Shown here: positions 25,047-34,900 of the stretch, in pieces | Layout of the letters: every line of letters starts with the position of its first letter | Position numbering within the stretch: position 1 is the stretch's first letter | NCBI GenBank assembly: GCA_042095835.1 | Contig: JBELML010000043.1 | Location: 1-40,578, forward strand | DNA length: 40,578 bases | Source: DATFKA01 sp042095835 | GTDB lineage: Bacteria > Bacteroidota > Bacteroidia > Chitinophagales > Saprospiraceae | Direction of reading: 5' to 3' | Notes under the pieces: generated by a model | What the model was told of the DNA's origin: nothing | The model's database searches: none | The model's input: only the letters and a program-made list of their open reading frames with translations | Program-made: the position numbers and the translations under genes

Positions 25047-26516
25047 ATGGCAAAAGCAATTACATCCAGATCAGAAGACTATTCCCAATGGTATCTGGAT
25101 ATTGTGAAGAAGGCAGAGCTGGCAGATAATTCTGCGGTACGAGGTTGTATGATTATCAAACCTCATGGCTTTGCAATTTGGGAAAACATGCGTGATCAAC
25201 TCGACCGTATGTTTAAGGAAACTGGACACGTTAATGCTTATTTTCCGCTTTTCATCCCAAAGAGCTTCCTCAGTAAAGAAGCAGAGCATGTCGAAGGATT
25301 CGCAAAAGAATGCGCAGTAGTCACCCACCATCGATTGATGAATGCACCCGATGGGAGTGGTGTAGTGGTAGACCCTTCGGCTAAGCTGGAAGAGGAGCTC
25401 ATCGTAAGACCTACTTCGGAGACCATCATCTGGCATACCTATAAAGACTGGATTAATTCGTATAGAGACTTACCTATTTTGGTTAATCAGTGGGCCAATG
25501 TGGTACGCTGGGAGTTGCGTACACGTATGTTTTTGCGTACAGCAGAGTTTTTATGGCAAGAAGGACATACTGCTCATGCTACAAAAGAAGAGGCTATTGC
25601 TGAAGCTAGACAAATGCAGGAAGTGTATGCCACTTTTGCAGAGGAGTATATGGCTATGCCAGTGATCAGAGGTGCAAAGACCGCCAGCGAGCGCTTTGCT
25701 GGAGCTCTAGACACCTTGACCATTGAGGCACTGATGCAAGATGGCAAAGCCTTACAAGCAGGCACCTCTCACTTTTTAGGCCAAAACTTTGCGAAAGCCT
25801 TTGATGTAAAATACTCTACCGAAAATAATAAAGAAGAGTATGTGTGGGCTACTTCTTGGGGCGTATCGACCCGTTTGATGGGCGGTCTGATTATGACTCA
25901 CTCTGACGATGACGGGCTCATTATTCCACCTAAATTGGCGCCTACACAGGTAATGATTGTACCTATTCCAAAGCCTAATACAGAGGTGGACGAGGTAGCA
26001 GAAAGGTTAATGCGCGAATTGAGGGCAAAAGGAGTTTCGGTTTCTTATGATATGGATAAGAAAAAGCGCCCAGGCTTCAAGTTTGCAGAACATGAGCTTA
26101 AAGGTATTCCGGTAAGAATAGGCATTGGTAAGCGTGACTTGGAGAAAGGCGTTGTGGAAGTCGCCCGGAGAGACACCAAGGAAAAAACGGCTATTGCCAT
26201 TGATGGTGTAGCGGATCATATACTTCAATTGCTAACCGAGATTCAGCAGAACCTCTTCCAAAGGGCCTTAGATTTTCGAGCGGAGCATACTACTTCAGTC
26301 GATAATTTTGATGATTTCAAATCTGTCATTGAACAGGACATCCCTGGTTTTGTATCTGCTCATTGGGATGGAACCGAAGCTACAGAAAAGAAAATCAAAG
26401 AATTGACCAAGGCTACGATTCGCTGTATTCCTAACGATGCAGAAGACGAGGCGGGCAGCTGTATATACAGTGGCGCTCCTTCAGAGAGGCGAGTACTTTT
26501 TGCTAAGGCTTATTAG
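25047..26516 (+). CDS. proS: prolyl-tRNA synthetase (archaeal/eukaryal-type)
   Basis: Protein of 489 residues, the length of the short class without the bacterial editing insert. It attaches proline to its tRNA. Class II motif 2 is seen in RPTSETIIW and VVRWELRTRMFLRTAEFLWQEGHTAH; motif 3 in WGVSTRLMGGLIMTHSDDDGLIIPP; the anticodon-binding domain follows (about 290-390); the C-terminal extension ends ERRVLFAKAY with the family's terminal tyrosine. The start ATG agrees with the family. It is followed 77 bases later by dtd. Confidence 0.96.
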   Translation: MAKAITSRSEDYSQWYLDIVKKAELADNSAVRGCMIIKPHGFAIWENMRDQLDRMFKETGHVNAYFPLFIPKSFLSKEAEHVEGFAKECAVVTHHRLMNAPDGSGVVVDPSAKLEEELIVRPTSETIIWHTYKDWINSYRDLPILVNQWANVVRWELRTRMFLRTAEFLWQEGHTAHATKEEAIAEARQMQEVYATFAEEYMAMPVIRGAKTASERFAGALDTLTIEALMQDGKALQAGTSHFLGQNFAKAFDVKYSTENNKEEYVWATSWGVSTRLMGGLIMTHSDDDGLIIPPKLAPTQVMIVPIPKPNTEVDEVAERLMRELRAKGVSVSYDMDKKKRPGFKFAEHELKGIPVRIGIGKRDLEKGVVEVARRDTKEKTAIAIDGVADHILQLLTEIQQNLFQRALDFRAEHTTSVDNFDDFKSVIEQDIPGFVSAHWDGTEATEKKIKELTKATIRCIPNDAEDEAGSCIYSGAPSERRVLFAKAY

Positions 26517-26528
26517 ATGGTAAACTAA

Positions 26529-26558
26529 TGCGTCAATGACTTAAAAAATATTGACTCA
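26529..26558 (+). terminator. weak hairpin after proS
   Basis: TGCGTCAAT (26529-26537) and ATTGACTCA (26550-26558) pair with one mismatch; no T-run follows. It may only attenuate read-through into dtd. Confidence 0.3.
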
Positions 26559-26593
26559 TTCAATCATTGGGACATTAACCTATTAAATAAAAC

Positions 26594-27046
26594 ATGCGCG
26601 TAGTCATCCAGAGGGTTCGGCACGCATCTGTAACCATAGAAGGCCAGGTCAAATCAAAGATAGGACCTGGTCTACTCATCTTGGTTGGTATAGAGGATGC
26701 GGATGACCAAACCGATATAGAGTGGCTTTCTAATAAAATCACCAAGCTTCGAATATTTAATGATGAAGCAGGTGTAATGAACCGATCGGTATTGGATATC
26801 GAAGGGGAGCTATTGGTAGTCAGTCAGTTTACTTTGTTTGCTAGTACGAAGAAAGGTAATCGCCCTTCTTATTTACGTTCCTCCAAACCAGCGGTGGCGA
26901 TACCGATGTATGAGCAATTTTGTGCTTATTTATCTAAGGTATCTGGCAAGGCTGTCCAGACAGGAACTTTTGGTGCCGATATGAAAGTGGAATTGCTGAA
27001 CGACGGACCAGTGACGATACTGATTGATTCGCGGGATCGGGAGTAA
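26594..27046 (+). CDS. dtd: D-aminoacyl-tRNA deacylase
   Basis: Protein of 150 residues, standard length. It removes D-amino acids and glycine mischarged on tRNA. The family motifs are SQFTLFAS followed by KGNRPSY, FGADMKVELLNDGPVT near the end (the Gly-cisPro motif is GPVT), and the start MRVVIQRVRHASVTIEG. It follows proS in the same orientation, giving a small translation-fidelity pair: proS is of the form without a cis-editing domain. Confidence 0.96.
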   Translation: MRVVIQRVRHASVTIEGQVKSKIGPGLLILVGIEDADDQTDIEWLSNKITKLRIFNDEAGVMNRSVLDIEGELLVVSQFTLFASTKKGNRPSYLRSSKPAVAIPMYEQFCAYLSKVSGKAVQTGTFGADMKVELLNDGPVTILIDSRDRE

Positions 27047-27062
27047 GGGATAGGGATTTTGG

Positions 27063-27102
27063 AACACGGATTTGTACGGATTTAGCGGATTGCACGGATT
27101 TT
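27063..27102. repeat. four-copy CACGGATT-type short repeat
   Basis: ACGGATTT (27066, 27076), GCGGATT (27085) and ACGGATTTT (27094) recur with a spacing of 9-10 bases between dtd and the next gene. Similar CACGGATT clusters are known as dispersed intergenic repeats in some bacterial genomes. Confidence 0.7.
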
Positions 27103-27132
27103 GGGGTGGGGGATATAAAAATTATTCATTGA

Positions 27133-29505
27133 GTGGTGAAGAAATTGAAAAATATACATCGACTTATTGGTAATGGAGAGCTGGATGCTGGGCAGCGGCA
27201 ATTGTATGAGAAATACCAGCGCGATAATGATTTCCAATCTATTTTGGAAGGTTATTTTTATTATGAAATCCCTTCTATCTTGGACTTTTTCTCCCTCAAA
27301 GAAAAGGAAGTCGGTGACCTTGAAGAGGTTTTTGGAAAGATGCTGAAGGGGCAGCAAAAGTATAGTAAGGAAGCGAAGCTCATTCGAACAGCCTTTCTAC
27401 AAAAAAATAAGTGGACGAAGAAACTCAAAGGGGAGGCTAATCAGGCACTCACTACTGCTACAGACTTGAGGACTATTGATCAGCTATGTCATCAATTGGC
27501 TAAACGACCTAGGGACGCTGATGCTATGCTTGTCCACTTTTTCAATCAACTCCTCAAGGCTAAAAAGCAAATCAAGAAACAGGTATTTCAGGATGGTAAA
27601 ACACTTTCTGAGCTGATTGAAGAGGTGCCAGACCAATGGTATAGTGAGCCCTGGTATTACATCTACGTACAGTACTTTGGTACAGATGGGCAGGGTCGGG
27701 GGCATTTTGGTCAGCTGAAAAAAATGCTGGACTACCTCGATACTTTGGGGATCAAGAATATCTATATTTTACCACATTATGAATCGCCAAATGGTGATGC
27801 TGGTTATGACATTTCTGAGTACCAACCCGCCAAAGCCTACGGCGGATTAAAGGCTTTCCAGGATTTTATGGAAGAAGCCTTGTCTAGAGGTTTTCGGGTG
27901 GCGACCGACTTGGTTTTTAATCATTGTTCGGTGGAACATACTTGGTTTCAGGAAGCACTGGCAGGCAGTTCGAAGTATTTCAACTATTTCTTAAAGTGCC
28001 CCGCTCATTGGCAACAGCTGAATATTGAGCAAATCTTAAAAGATGAAGATGGTGATCTTTATTTATATCTACCAGAGCGCGACGAAAATGGGGAAAGCGT
28101 CATTTCTAAAAGGATATTGATCTTCCCTGATGTGGACCAAACGGTTTGGCTGGCGCGGTCAGTAGCGCCATTGGGGAAAGAGGTATTATTTTATCGAGAA
28201 TTTTATCCATTCCAAGTAGATATGGACATCCAGGAGCCGGAAGTGGTGCTTGAACTTTTTAAATTCCTTGGTGAAGAGATGGCGATGGGAATCTTTGGAA
28301 AGCGGACCGATGCCATAGCTCATTGGGTTAAAAAGCCTGGAACTGATGCTAAAAACCTAGCCCCAACCTACGCTTTACAAAAATTGATTAAGCAGTTTTT
28401 AAAACACGCTAATCCTAAAACCATTATTCTGCCCGAAGTCGTGACGACCTCCAAGCTCCTCAAAGGCTATGCTGGCGAGAAGACAATCATCAACGGAAAA
28501 ACCACCACCACAGGAGGAGATGCGCTATTAGATTTTCAGCTCCAGGCGATGCTACGGGAGATGATCTATTTTCAGAAAACAAGTCCTTTCTGGACACAGG
28601 TATTTGATTTAGGTCCCAACCCAAATAGTACATCAGTGCCCTTGATACCCATTGAGCACCATGATGAAACCTATATGGGTTTTATCCAGGAAATAGAAGC
28701 TATGCGGCGATATTTATCTGGAACGTATACCTATTTGGATCAGCAAGAAGGTTATGTAGAATTGCAAAGAGGTATTGTGTATAAAAATGGAATGAGCGTG
28801 GGTGCGCGCTATGCCGATGCGCTCAATCGAGACCTTAGGAAAATCTGCAATGCCCTTTTTTGCCTTTATATGATGCCAGGAGTGCCCGTCATCTATTATG
28901 GCACCGAAATAGGCGCCTATAATCAGTGGGAGCATATGCACGATCGCCAACGAGATCAATTTGAAACCTTTTCTAAATTGCTTGGCCAAGAAATGGTTGG
29001 CCCCGGAAAAGCTATAACGATTGAGCAATGCGAGGATCCCAGGGAACTTCAGCGCGGTCCGATCAGTGCCCAAACCTTTTTTGCTAAAGCAAAAGCACAT
29101 CACCCAGGCATAGAACTCTTGGCAGAACTTAATCAGCTGAGGAAACAATACTCTGCTTTACAATCTCAATTGCTTAGTCCTATAGACACCTACGATGCCT
29201 CTATTTTGGGTATGATAAAGTATCCGACAGGTCTTCCGAGTAAAGAAAATCCTCCATTTTTGGTCTTAAGTAATTTGAGTGAAAAACGACTCACTGCCAA
29301 GATTCCTGTCCACCAGTTGCAACAAAAACTAAGTACAAGCAGCCTTCATTTTCAAGCCGTATTGGAACTACAAGGAGTCCATCCACAGCAGGCTATTGTA
29401 AAGGCTGACCCTAAACCTTTTAACCCAAGCACAGCTGAAATACTTGAAATTGAACTATCTCCGTATAGTGCTATTTTATTTTCAATCGCATTAGGGAGTC
29501 GTTAA
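27133..29505 (+). CDS. GH13 family enzyme (amylosucrase/sucrose-phosphorylase-like), GTG start
   Basis: Protein of 790 residues. A helical N-terminal domain (about 1-165), as in amylosucrases, precedes the TIM barrel: region I DLVFNH (259-264), nucleophile Asp393 in KRTDAIAHW, acid/base Glu435 in IILPEVV and Asp511 in IEHHDET. GIKNIYILPHYESP and GDAGYDISEY mark the active-site start of a glucosyl-transferring GH13. Substrate and product are not determined; no signal peptide, so it is cytoplasmic. No ATG exists near the start; GTG 27133 (or 27136) follows an in-frame TGA directly. No sugar transporter is adjacent. Confidence 0.85.
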   Translation: MVKKLKNIHRLIGNGELDAGQRQLYEKYQRDNDFQSILEGYFYYEIPSILDFFSLKEKEVGDLEEVFGKMLKGQQKYSKEAKLIRTAFLQKNKWTKKLKGEANQALTTATDLRTIDQLCHQLAKRPRDADAMLVHFFNQLLKAKKQIKKQVFQDGKTLSELIEEVPDQWYSEPWYYIYVQYFGTDGQGRGHFGQLKKMLDYLDTLGIKNIYILPHYESPNGDAGYDISEYQPAKAYGGLKAFQDFMEEALSRGFRVATDLVFNHCSVEHTWFQEALAGSSKYFNYFLKCPAHWQQLNIEQILKDEDGDLYLYLPERDENGESVISKRILIFPDVDQTVWLARSVAPLGKEVLFYREFYPFQVDMDIQEPEVVLELFKFLGEEMAMGIFGKRTDAIAHWVKKPGTDAKNLAPTYALQKLIKQFLKHANPKTIILPEVVTTSKLLKGYAGEKTIINGKTTTTGGDALLDFQLQAMLREMIYFQKTSPFWTQVFDLGPNPNSTSVPLIPIEHHDETYMGFIQEIEAMRRYLSGTYTYLDQQEGYVELQRGIVYKNGMSVGARYADALNRDLRKICNALFCLYMMPGVPVIYYGTEIGAYNQWEHMHDRQRDQFETFSKLLGQEMVGPGKAITIEQCEDPRELQRGPISAQTFFAKAKAHHPGIELLAELNQLRKQYSALQSQLLSPIDTYDASILGMIKYPTGLPSKENPPFLVLSNLSEKRLTAKIPVHQLQQKLSTSSLHFQAVLELQGVHPQQAIVKADPKPFNPSTAEILEIELSPYSAILFSIALGSR

Positions 29506-29540
29506 CAAGGTGATAATGTCCGGAGACTTACCCAAAAAAG

Positions 29541-29562
29541 GTACAAATTAATTGTACTTTTG
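29541..29562 (+). promoter_or_regulatory. palindrome overlapping the -7 box of the zinc-ribbon lipoprotein gene
   Basis: GTACAA (29541-29546) and TTGTAC (29552-29557) form a perfect dyad that shares its last bases with TACTTTTG (29555-29562), a match to TAnnTTTG. No clear -33 box is visible, which suggests an activator or a weak promoter. The leader would be about 15 bases. Confidence 0.5.
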
Positions 29563-29584
29563 TGGCTTCTAAAAAGAACTAAAT

Positions 29585-30109
29585 ATGAAAATCATCAGAA
29601 ATTTACTGGTATTGCTGCTAGCAATAGGCTTAGCAGCTTGCTCGAATGACAAGCCAGGTAGCCGTAACGTTGATGTAGGTCCAGCGCCTGCTCCCATTAC
29701 TCCAGGTGCTATCAATGGTGCACAAACTGCACCAGCGCCAACGAATGCAAGTGTATTCCACTATATCTGCACGAGTGGCTGTACAAATAGTGGTAGCTCA
29801 ACAGCAGGTACTTGTCCTACTTGTGGCAACCCATTCACTCACAACCAAGCTTATCACAATCAGCCAGGAACTGCTCCTGTCACACCAACTACGCCTGGTG
29901 CGCCAGCTGGTGCAAATGCGGCGGGTGTATTTCATTATACTTGTCCAAATGGTTGTGCCGGAGGTGCTGGGATAGCGCAAGCTTGTGCAACTTGTGGTAC
30001 GCAATTGGCGCATAATGCTGCCTTCCATAACCAACAAGGAGGAACAGCTGCACCAGCTACACCTGCTACACCACAGCCTGGTCAGAAGAGTCCATTATAC
30101 GTCAACTAA
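29585..30109 (+). CDS. lipoprotein with two zinc-ribbon-like repeats
   Basis: Protein of 174 residues. The signal peptide ends in a canonical lipobox LAAC (Cys19). Two related units, about 57-95 and 115-152, each have the pattern F-H-Y-x-C-x3-C-x9/10-C-x2-C-x5-H-x4-H: ligand candidates are Cys62, 66, 77, 80 with His86, His91, and Cys120, 124, 134, 137 with His143, His148. Pro/Ala/Thr-rich linkers join and end them. It probably binds zinc or another soft metal at the cell envelope; the family is not recognised. It is monocistronic, with its own promoter and terminator. Confidence 0.8.
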   Translation: MKIIRNLLVLLLAIGLAACSNDKPGSRNVDVGPAPAPITPGAINGAQTAPAPTNASVFHYICTSGCTNSGSSTAGTCPTCGNPFTHNQAYHNQPGTAPVTPTTPGAPAGANAAGVFHYTCPNGCAGGAGIAQACATCGTQLAHNAAFHNQQGGTAAPATPATPQPGQKSPLYVN

Positions 30110-30128
30110 TCTGACAACAATTCAAGCA

Positions 30129-30171
30129 TTAGAAATCCATCTTGAGGGTGGATTTCTAAATTCCTTTTTTT
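30129..30171 (+). terminator. terminator of the zinc-ribbon lipoprotein gene
   Basis: TTAGAAATCCA (30129-30139) pairs perfectly with TGGATTTCTAA (30149-30159), and a T-rich tract TTCCTTTTTTT follows. Confidence 0.88.
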
Positions 30172-30183
30172 GTATTGGAGTAT

Positions 30184-30819
30184 TTATTGCTGTAGAAAAG
30201 CTTTGACGGTTGACGTTAAATCTTGATTCGGATCAAATAGTAGGGTCTGGATACCGAGCTGCTCTGCGCCAGTAGTATTATCTTCTCGATCATCTATAAA
30301 GAGGGTTTCAGCTGGATTGATAGCTGCGTCTTCGAGCAGGTGCTTATAGATAGCAGCATGAGGTTTACGAAGCTGAAGTTCGTAGGAGAAGTAATGCTTT
30401 TCGAACATATTGGTAAAGTCTGTCAGGCTAATACCTCTGTTTTCCTCGAGGTACTCCCCTAGCCAATCGATATGGATGGCATTGGTATTACTCAATAGGT
30501 AGACCTTATAATCTGCTGACAACTCCTTGATCAGGTCGAGTCGCGCTTGGGGCAAGTCTCCGAGGAGTGCATTCCAACCATCAATAATTTCATCATCATT
30601 GAGCGGCACTTCAGTAGCGGAGCGCATCCCTTTGACGAACTCAAAGGCAGAGAGTTTTCCAATTTCTAGTCGTTCGAAGAGGCGATCTGCCTCGTATTTG
30701 ATGTAGGCATCTTCGAAGTCTTCTTGGAGGAGCTCCCGAAAAGCTTCCTCGGTTTTATTGAGGTGTAAGTCCAATAATACATTACCGAGATCAAAGACGA
30801 TGTTTTTTATGCTAGCCAT
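30184..30819 (-). CDS. HAD-superfamily phosphatase (subfamily IA, YihX-like)
   Basis: Protein of 211 residues. The HAD motifs are in order: motif I FDLGNVLLD (nucleophile Asp10), motif II LLSNTN, motif III lysine in RKPHAAIYK, motif IV FIDDREDN. The form D-L-G-N-V is typical of the glucose-1-phosphate phosphatase group; the actual substrate is unknown. It is single in its orientation and convergent with the upstream lipoprotein gene. Confidence 0.88.
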   Translation of the reverse strand: MASIKNIVFDLGNVLLDLHLNKTEEAFRELLQEDFEDAYIKYEADRLFERLEIGKLSAFEFVKGMRSATEVPLNDDEIIDGWNALLGDLPQARLDLIKELSADYKVYLLSNTNAIHIDWLGEYLEENRGISLTDFTNMFEKHYFSYELQLRKPHAAIYKHLLEDAAINPAETLFIDDREDNTTGAEQLGIQTLLFDPNQDLTSTVKAFLQQ

Positions 30820-30968
30820 TATATTGTTTAGAATAAAGTCTATTGCTGAAATTGGCTTGCTAATGTAAAGGGAAATAAAAGCAATGCCAAACCGCTTTGC
30901 TATTTTCTGAGGGGTTTTCTTGAAAAATTAGATTTCAAATCGGGAAAAAAACGTGGATCATCAGTCTT

Positions 30969-31514
30969 ATGAATGAAAACATCGAGCAATCTGTGTATTC
31001 ATTAAAGAACAAAATCCATAAGACTATGATCCGCTATACAAAGAACTATTTTTTATTAGTAGCCACATTTTTTCTTCTACCATTACTCTACTCATTTGAT
31101 AGTGGTCCATATGTAATCGATCCATCCCGTCCTTGCTTGGAGGTATACGTCAATAAGACAGAAGCATTGGTATCAGGTAAAATCTTATTGAATACCAGTG
31201 GCAAAGTTTATTCGATCAACAAAGGTAAGAAGACCAGTACTACAAGCAATAGTAAGCGTGTGAAGGTGACCGTCACCAAAACAGGTGGAAAAGCCAAGAC
31301 GGAGATTTCTATTCTCACCTTAGAAGAAGCATCGTTCCCATTTTCTGTTCCGATTAAGACCCTCAAGAAACGCTACACCTTTGAGAGTGGGAATTATAGT
31401 CGCACTAAAACGTTTACCCTGTTTAAAGCTAAAGGTAAGGAGATTGAGGTATGGCTAGATAATAAGTCTTTTAGTAATACATTCGACTACAGCCTAAAAG
31501 TAGAAGAAATTTAG
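30969..31514 (+). CDS. unknown exported protein
   Basis: Protein of 181 residues, not recognised. The ATG at 30969 gives 19 extra residues; the ATG at 31026 starts MIRYTKNYFLLVATFFLLPLL, a better signal peptide, so either may be used. The mature part is basic and Thr/Lys-rich with predicted beta strands, including KVYSINKGKKTSTTSNSKRV and repeated KTFTL/KKRYTF-like strands, suggesting a small beta-sandwich in the periplasm or at the surface. No Cys lipobox is present. Confidence 0.65.
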   Translation: MNENIEQSVYSLKNKIHKTMIRYTKNYFLLVATFFLLPLLYSFDSGPYVIDPSRPCLEVYVNKTEALVSGKILLNTSGKVYSINKGKKTSTTSNSKRVKVTVTKTGGKAKTEISILTLEEASFPFSVPIKTLKKRYTFESGNYSRTKTFTLFKAKGKEIEVWLDNKSFSNTFDYSLKVEEI

Positions 31515-31546
31515 CGCCAATGGAACCAAAATATAGGTCGCCTAAG

Positions 31547-31577
31547 TTGAAGTAAACATGAGAAAAGTGTATATTTG
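31547..31577 (+). promoter_or_regulatory. promoter of the tRNA locus
   Basis: TTG (31547-31549), 20 bases, then TATATTTG (31570-31577) fits the Bacteroidota type. Transcription would begin near 31583 and read through the tRNA relic into the intact tRNA. A TTTCTCA/TGAGAAA hairpin (31585-31602) lies at the start. Confidence 0.65.
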
Positions 31578-31644
31578 CGCTCCGATTTCTCAAAAATGAG
31601 AAAAAAGGGATGGAGAAAAAAATCTCTATTTTCTTGGATATTTT

Positions 31645-31700
31645 GGTCCTATAGCTTCCCGGAACAAGTCCGGGATTAGAGCAGCTGACTCATAATCAGC
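31645..31700 (+). pseudogene. tRNA relic with a palindrome in place of the D-loop
   Basis: The sequence repeats the 5' part of the intact tRNA beginning 74 bases downstream: GGTCCTATAGC and TTAGAGCA-CTGACTCATAATCAG are shared, anticodon CAT included. The D-loop TCAGTTGG is replaced by a 20-base insert (31656-31675) forming the hairpin TCCCGGA-ACAAG-TCCGGGA. The T-arm and the acceptor 3' strand are missing, so no functional tRNA can form. At the end of the anticodon stem the T-A pair has become G-C, and GAGC/GCTC now extends that stem, so the hairpin is still paired. Confidence 0.75.
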
Positions 31701-31718
31701 GCTCAAATATGAAAATTT

Positions 31719-31792
31719 GGTCCTATAGCTCAGTTGGTTAGAGCATCTGACTCATAATCAGAGGGTCCCTGGTTCGAGCCCAGGTGGGACCA
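31719..31792 (+). tRNA. tRNA with CAU anticodon (Met, or Ile2 if lysidine-modified)
   Basis: A full cloverleaf of 74 bases: acceptor GGTCCTA/TGGGACC, D-arm GCTC/GAGC, anticodon stem TCTGA/TCAGA with anticodon CAT at 31753-31755, T-arm CCTGG-TTCGAGC-CCAGG, discriminator A. CCA is not encoded. Elongator Met and Ile2 cannot be told apart with certainty here; the initiator is unlikely because the first acceptor pair is a normal G-C. Confidence 0.93.
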
Positions 31793-31820
31793 CTTTTATA
31801 AAAACTGGATTTAACCACGC

Positions 31821-31845
31821 AAAGCCGCTGATTTTCAGCGGCTTT
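31821..31845 (+). terminator. terminator after the tRNA
   Basis: AAAGCCGCTGA (31821-31831), a TTT loop, then TCAGCGGCTTT (31835-31845), followed by one more T. A very stable stem with T residues in its 3' arm. Confidence 0.88.
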
Positions 31846-31907
31846 TGTCGTTGATAGCCAGATAGTTACGTTTCTCTATTTTTATCTTATTTAAGCTCTG
31901 ACCTTCT

Positions 31908-34900
31908 CTACTTCACCTTAATCACTTTCTGGCTCTGCGGATAGCTATTCTTTTTCCCTTCAATTTCTATAAAATAAATACCGACATCGAGATCACTAGT
32001 AGACAACTCATATTGATTTTGGCCTTTATGCAAATCGATTGTACCTCGCTGTACCACTTTACCCAACTCGTTATAGATGAGATACTGTACAGATTCTGCA
32101 AAGGCAGCATTCAATTGTAGGGTAAGTTGATCGGTAAATGGGTTCGGGATCGCTTGAAAATCAAGCGCCAGGATATTAGGATCTAGTTTTGGTGTAGTGT
32201 GGGTCTGTTTATTGGCGGTTGTTTGATTGCTTGGTCTTTCATCAAAGATGTAGGAGATGTAGGCGCGTTTTTTAGCAGCCGCAAAATTGAAGAAATCATA
32301 ATTTCCAATTGGGCGATGTGCTTCCAGACCGTCGTATTCTCCCGCAAAGTAGAGCACTCCTGAGTTATAAAATAAATGCTTCACATTTTCTTTATCTCTG
32401 GTGCCATAACTCCTATAGAATTGCATCTCACCAGAAGCCTTAAATTTAAAAACCGCGATATCTTCACCACCTTTAGATACCAAGATAGCGGTATCTATGA
32501 CCAGCGTATCTTGATAGGTCAAACTTAAGAATAATTCATCCTGCTCTCCATAAGCGACCTGAGCTTTACCACTTTCGCAGGAATTGATCCAGGTTTGACT
32601 CCACTGTAGAATACCATTCTGGTCTGTAGTCAATAGGTACATATCCTGATTGCACCCGACTGCACCTGTAGGATCGTTGGTTTGCGCAGCAACTATTGCG
32701 ATCTGACCTGTAGATGGAGAAATGCTTATATCATTTAGCTCCAAATCTAAATGTGTAGAAATCGGATTGAGGCTAGTAGTAGAAGCGGTGGTATTTTGAT
32801 TGATCAGATAAATACTGGAAACTGGATTGACGATGATCGTATTTAATGTTCCATTTTCATAAAATCCGACACCTCCGGCTAGTGGCTGAAAAGCAATAGT
32901 AAGGTCACCATTAGGTCGCTCAGCAAAATCTACTTTGCCAAGGGTTCCTTCTATAATTTGGTAATTAAGCAACTGCCCTGCCTTATCAATACTAAGTGTA
33001 AAAGCGCCATCATTTTGAGTATTGATCAGGTCAACACCATCAAAATTGAGATTTTCAGAAAAGGTGCCACCGATGTGGATGTATCCATTTTGGCTGGAAA
33101 GAAAGGTGGAGTTGAGGCTCTTGGAGCTGCTGAGGTATTTTTCCCAGCCACTTATGGTATCTGAATAAGTTAGCTTCTCCGATAGGATGTTATCTGGGTT
33201 ACGAAACATGAAGATTTCTTGCTCCAAGTCTTGGTTATCGACAAAATGTTTGATATCGCCACCTTCTATATTAGAAATCCTTTCTACCCCATGATCATAA
33301 TCATAAATCAAAATTGAATCATTATTTGTATTGGAAATAAACCCTTTAGGAAGTATCCCATTTTCTGTAACGTATAATCCTAAATTAGTAATCGTTTCAT
33401 CCAATTCAGATTCTTGGGTAACCTTAATATGAGGGCGTGATAATGGATAAGAAGTCGGAGGTGCAGCAGGTGTGGCCCCAAGATCTAAATAGCTATAATC
33501 TAATAAGTCTATTGCTTCGATATTATTACTACCATAGCAATGAACAAACTTCAAATTATCTAAACCAGGGTCAGGATAGGCAAAAGTCTCACAATCGTCT
33601 GGAACTTTAATAACCTGAGATTGGGCCTCACCATTTTCAAAAAAAGTAACTTCAAAAGTCTCATAGTTTGTTCCTCCACAGAATATAGTATTAATATCAG
33701 TATAGAGTAATTTGAAATCTTCATCATCTCTACAGAATACTAAGCTGGCACAGGGTAGCCTTTCATCGAATTCATAAATTCTAATAAAATCGTTATAGAG
33801 ACTTGTTTCCTTAAAATCAGCATCTGGAAATCTCTCATTATAAATATTTTGTAATACATTCTCTCGATAATGAGACATCAACTGATAGGCATTAACCGAC
33901 ACTCCGTCACAGTCATTAAATGGATCATCTCCGGTATCATTTAGAAAAGGCAACTCAACATCTCCTACACAAAAAGTAGGATTAGAAAAAATACAGTTAA
34001 TACCATAACATCCTCCACCTAGCCAAGTAGGATCTTCCCTCTCTTTGAAAAATAAAGTCGGATCAGGAACACCGCTAGCTAATTTCCTTGGCCTAAAGCT
34101 GTAGGGACATATTTTAATTTTTTCACAGGGATGCCATCGTCCCCTGTAAATTTGCAGCCAAGTTAGTATTTCTTCATACATTCCATTGTTGGTAAAAAGA
34201 TTTGGATTATCCAACAAGTAACGTAGCGTGCTGGTATATTCACCTGCTCTCATTGTAATGTATTTTGTACTTTGATAGTCTACGACATTATCATTACATT
34301 TAATCGGAAGATAACATTTAGATCCAAAACGCTCTTCCGTTGCAACATAATCATAGAGTCCAGCTTCAGAAGTAAGGTTTCCCAATAAATTATCATTACA
34401 CAACTGATCGTAAATACAAACATTACTTTCCTTATCGTACCCTGCATAAACTTTTTCTGATTCTGCTTCTTCTAATTCATAGTCAAACGAAATTTGGCAA
34501 TCTCCAAAATCTATAACTACATTTTGTATGCCCGGCTGTAATAATTGTGCAGTACTTTCATAATCAAGAAGATTCCCAAGATTCACTGCCTGAGGTAAAT
34601 CATTTACAAATACCGAAGGTAATATATCATCTAAATTAGGGATTCGTATATTAAGAAGCCCATCAGCTGCTCCAGGACATGGTTTAACTACCCCTCTTAT
34701 AAAATACTCATAAGATTGAGAATTAGGCGTAGCAAACTCACAACTAAACAGAATAATAGATGTCGTTTTTGAAGTACATCCATTAGATACTTTTACAGCA
34801 ACCCTGAGCACTTTTCCAAAATCAAATTCAGAACGGTCTACATTATAGGTATTTCCTCCATGCTGAATATCTCCATTATTTTCTAGCTCCCATTCTATTG

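Noticed and set aside
27063..27102. CRISPR array
   Set aside because: Units are too short and degenerate, with no spacers and no cas genes.
29706..30206. Alternative frames within and past the zinc-ribbon lipoprotein gene
   Set aside because: Shadows of a gene with clear Cys/His repeats and lipobox.
31645..31792. tRNA duplication as an attachment-site scar of an integrated element
   Set aside because: Integration scars usually repeat the 3' end of a tRNA; here the 5' part is repeated, and no integrase is present.
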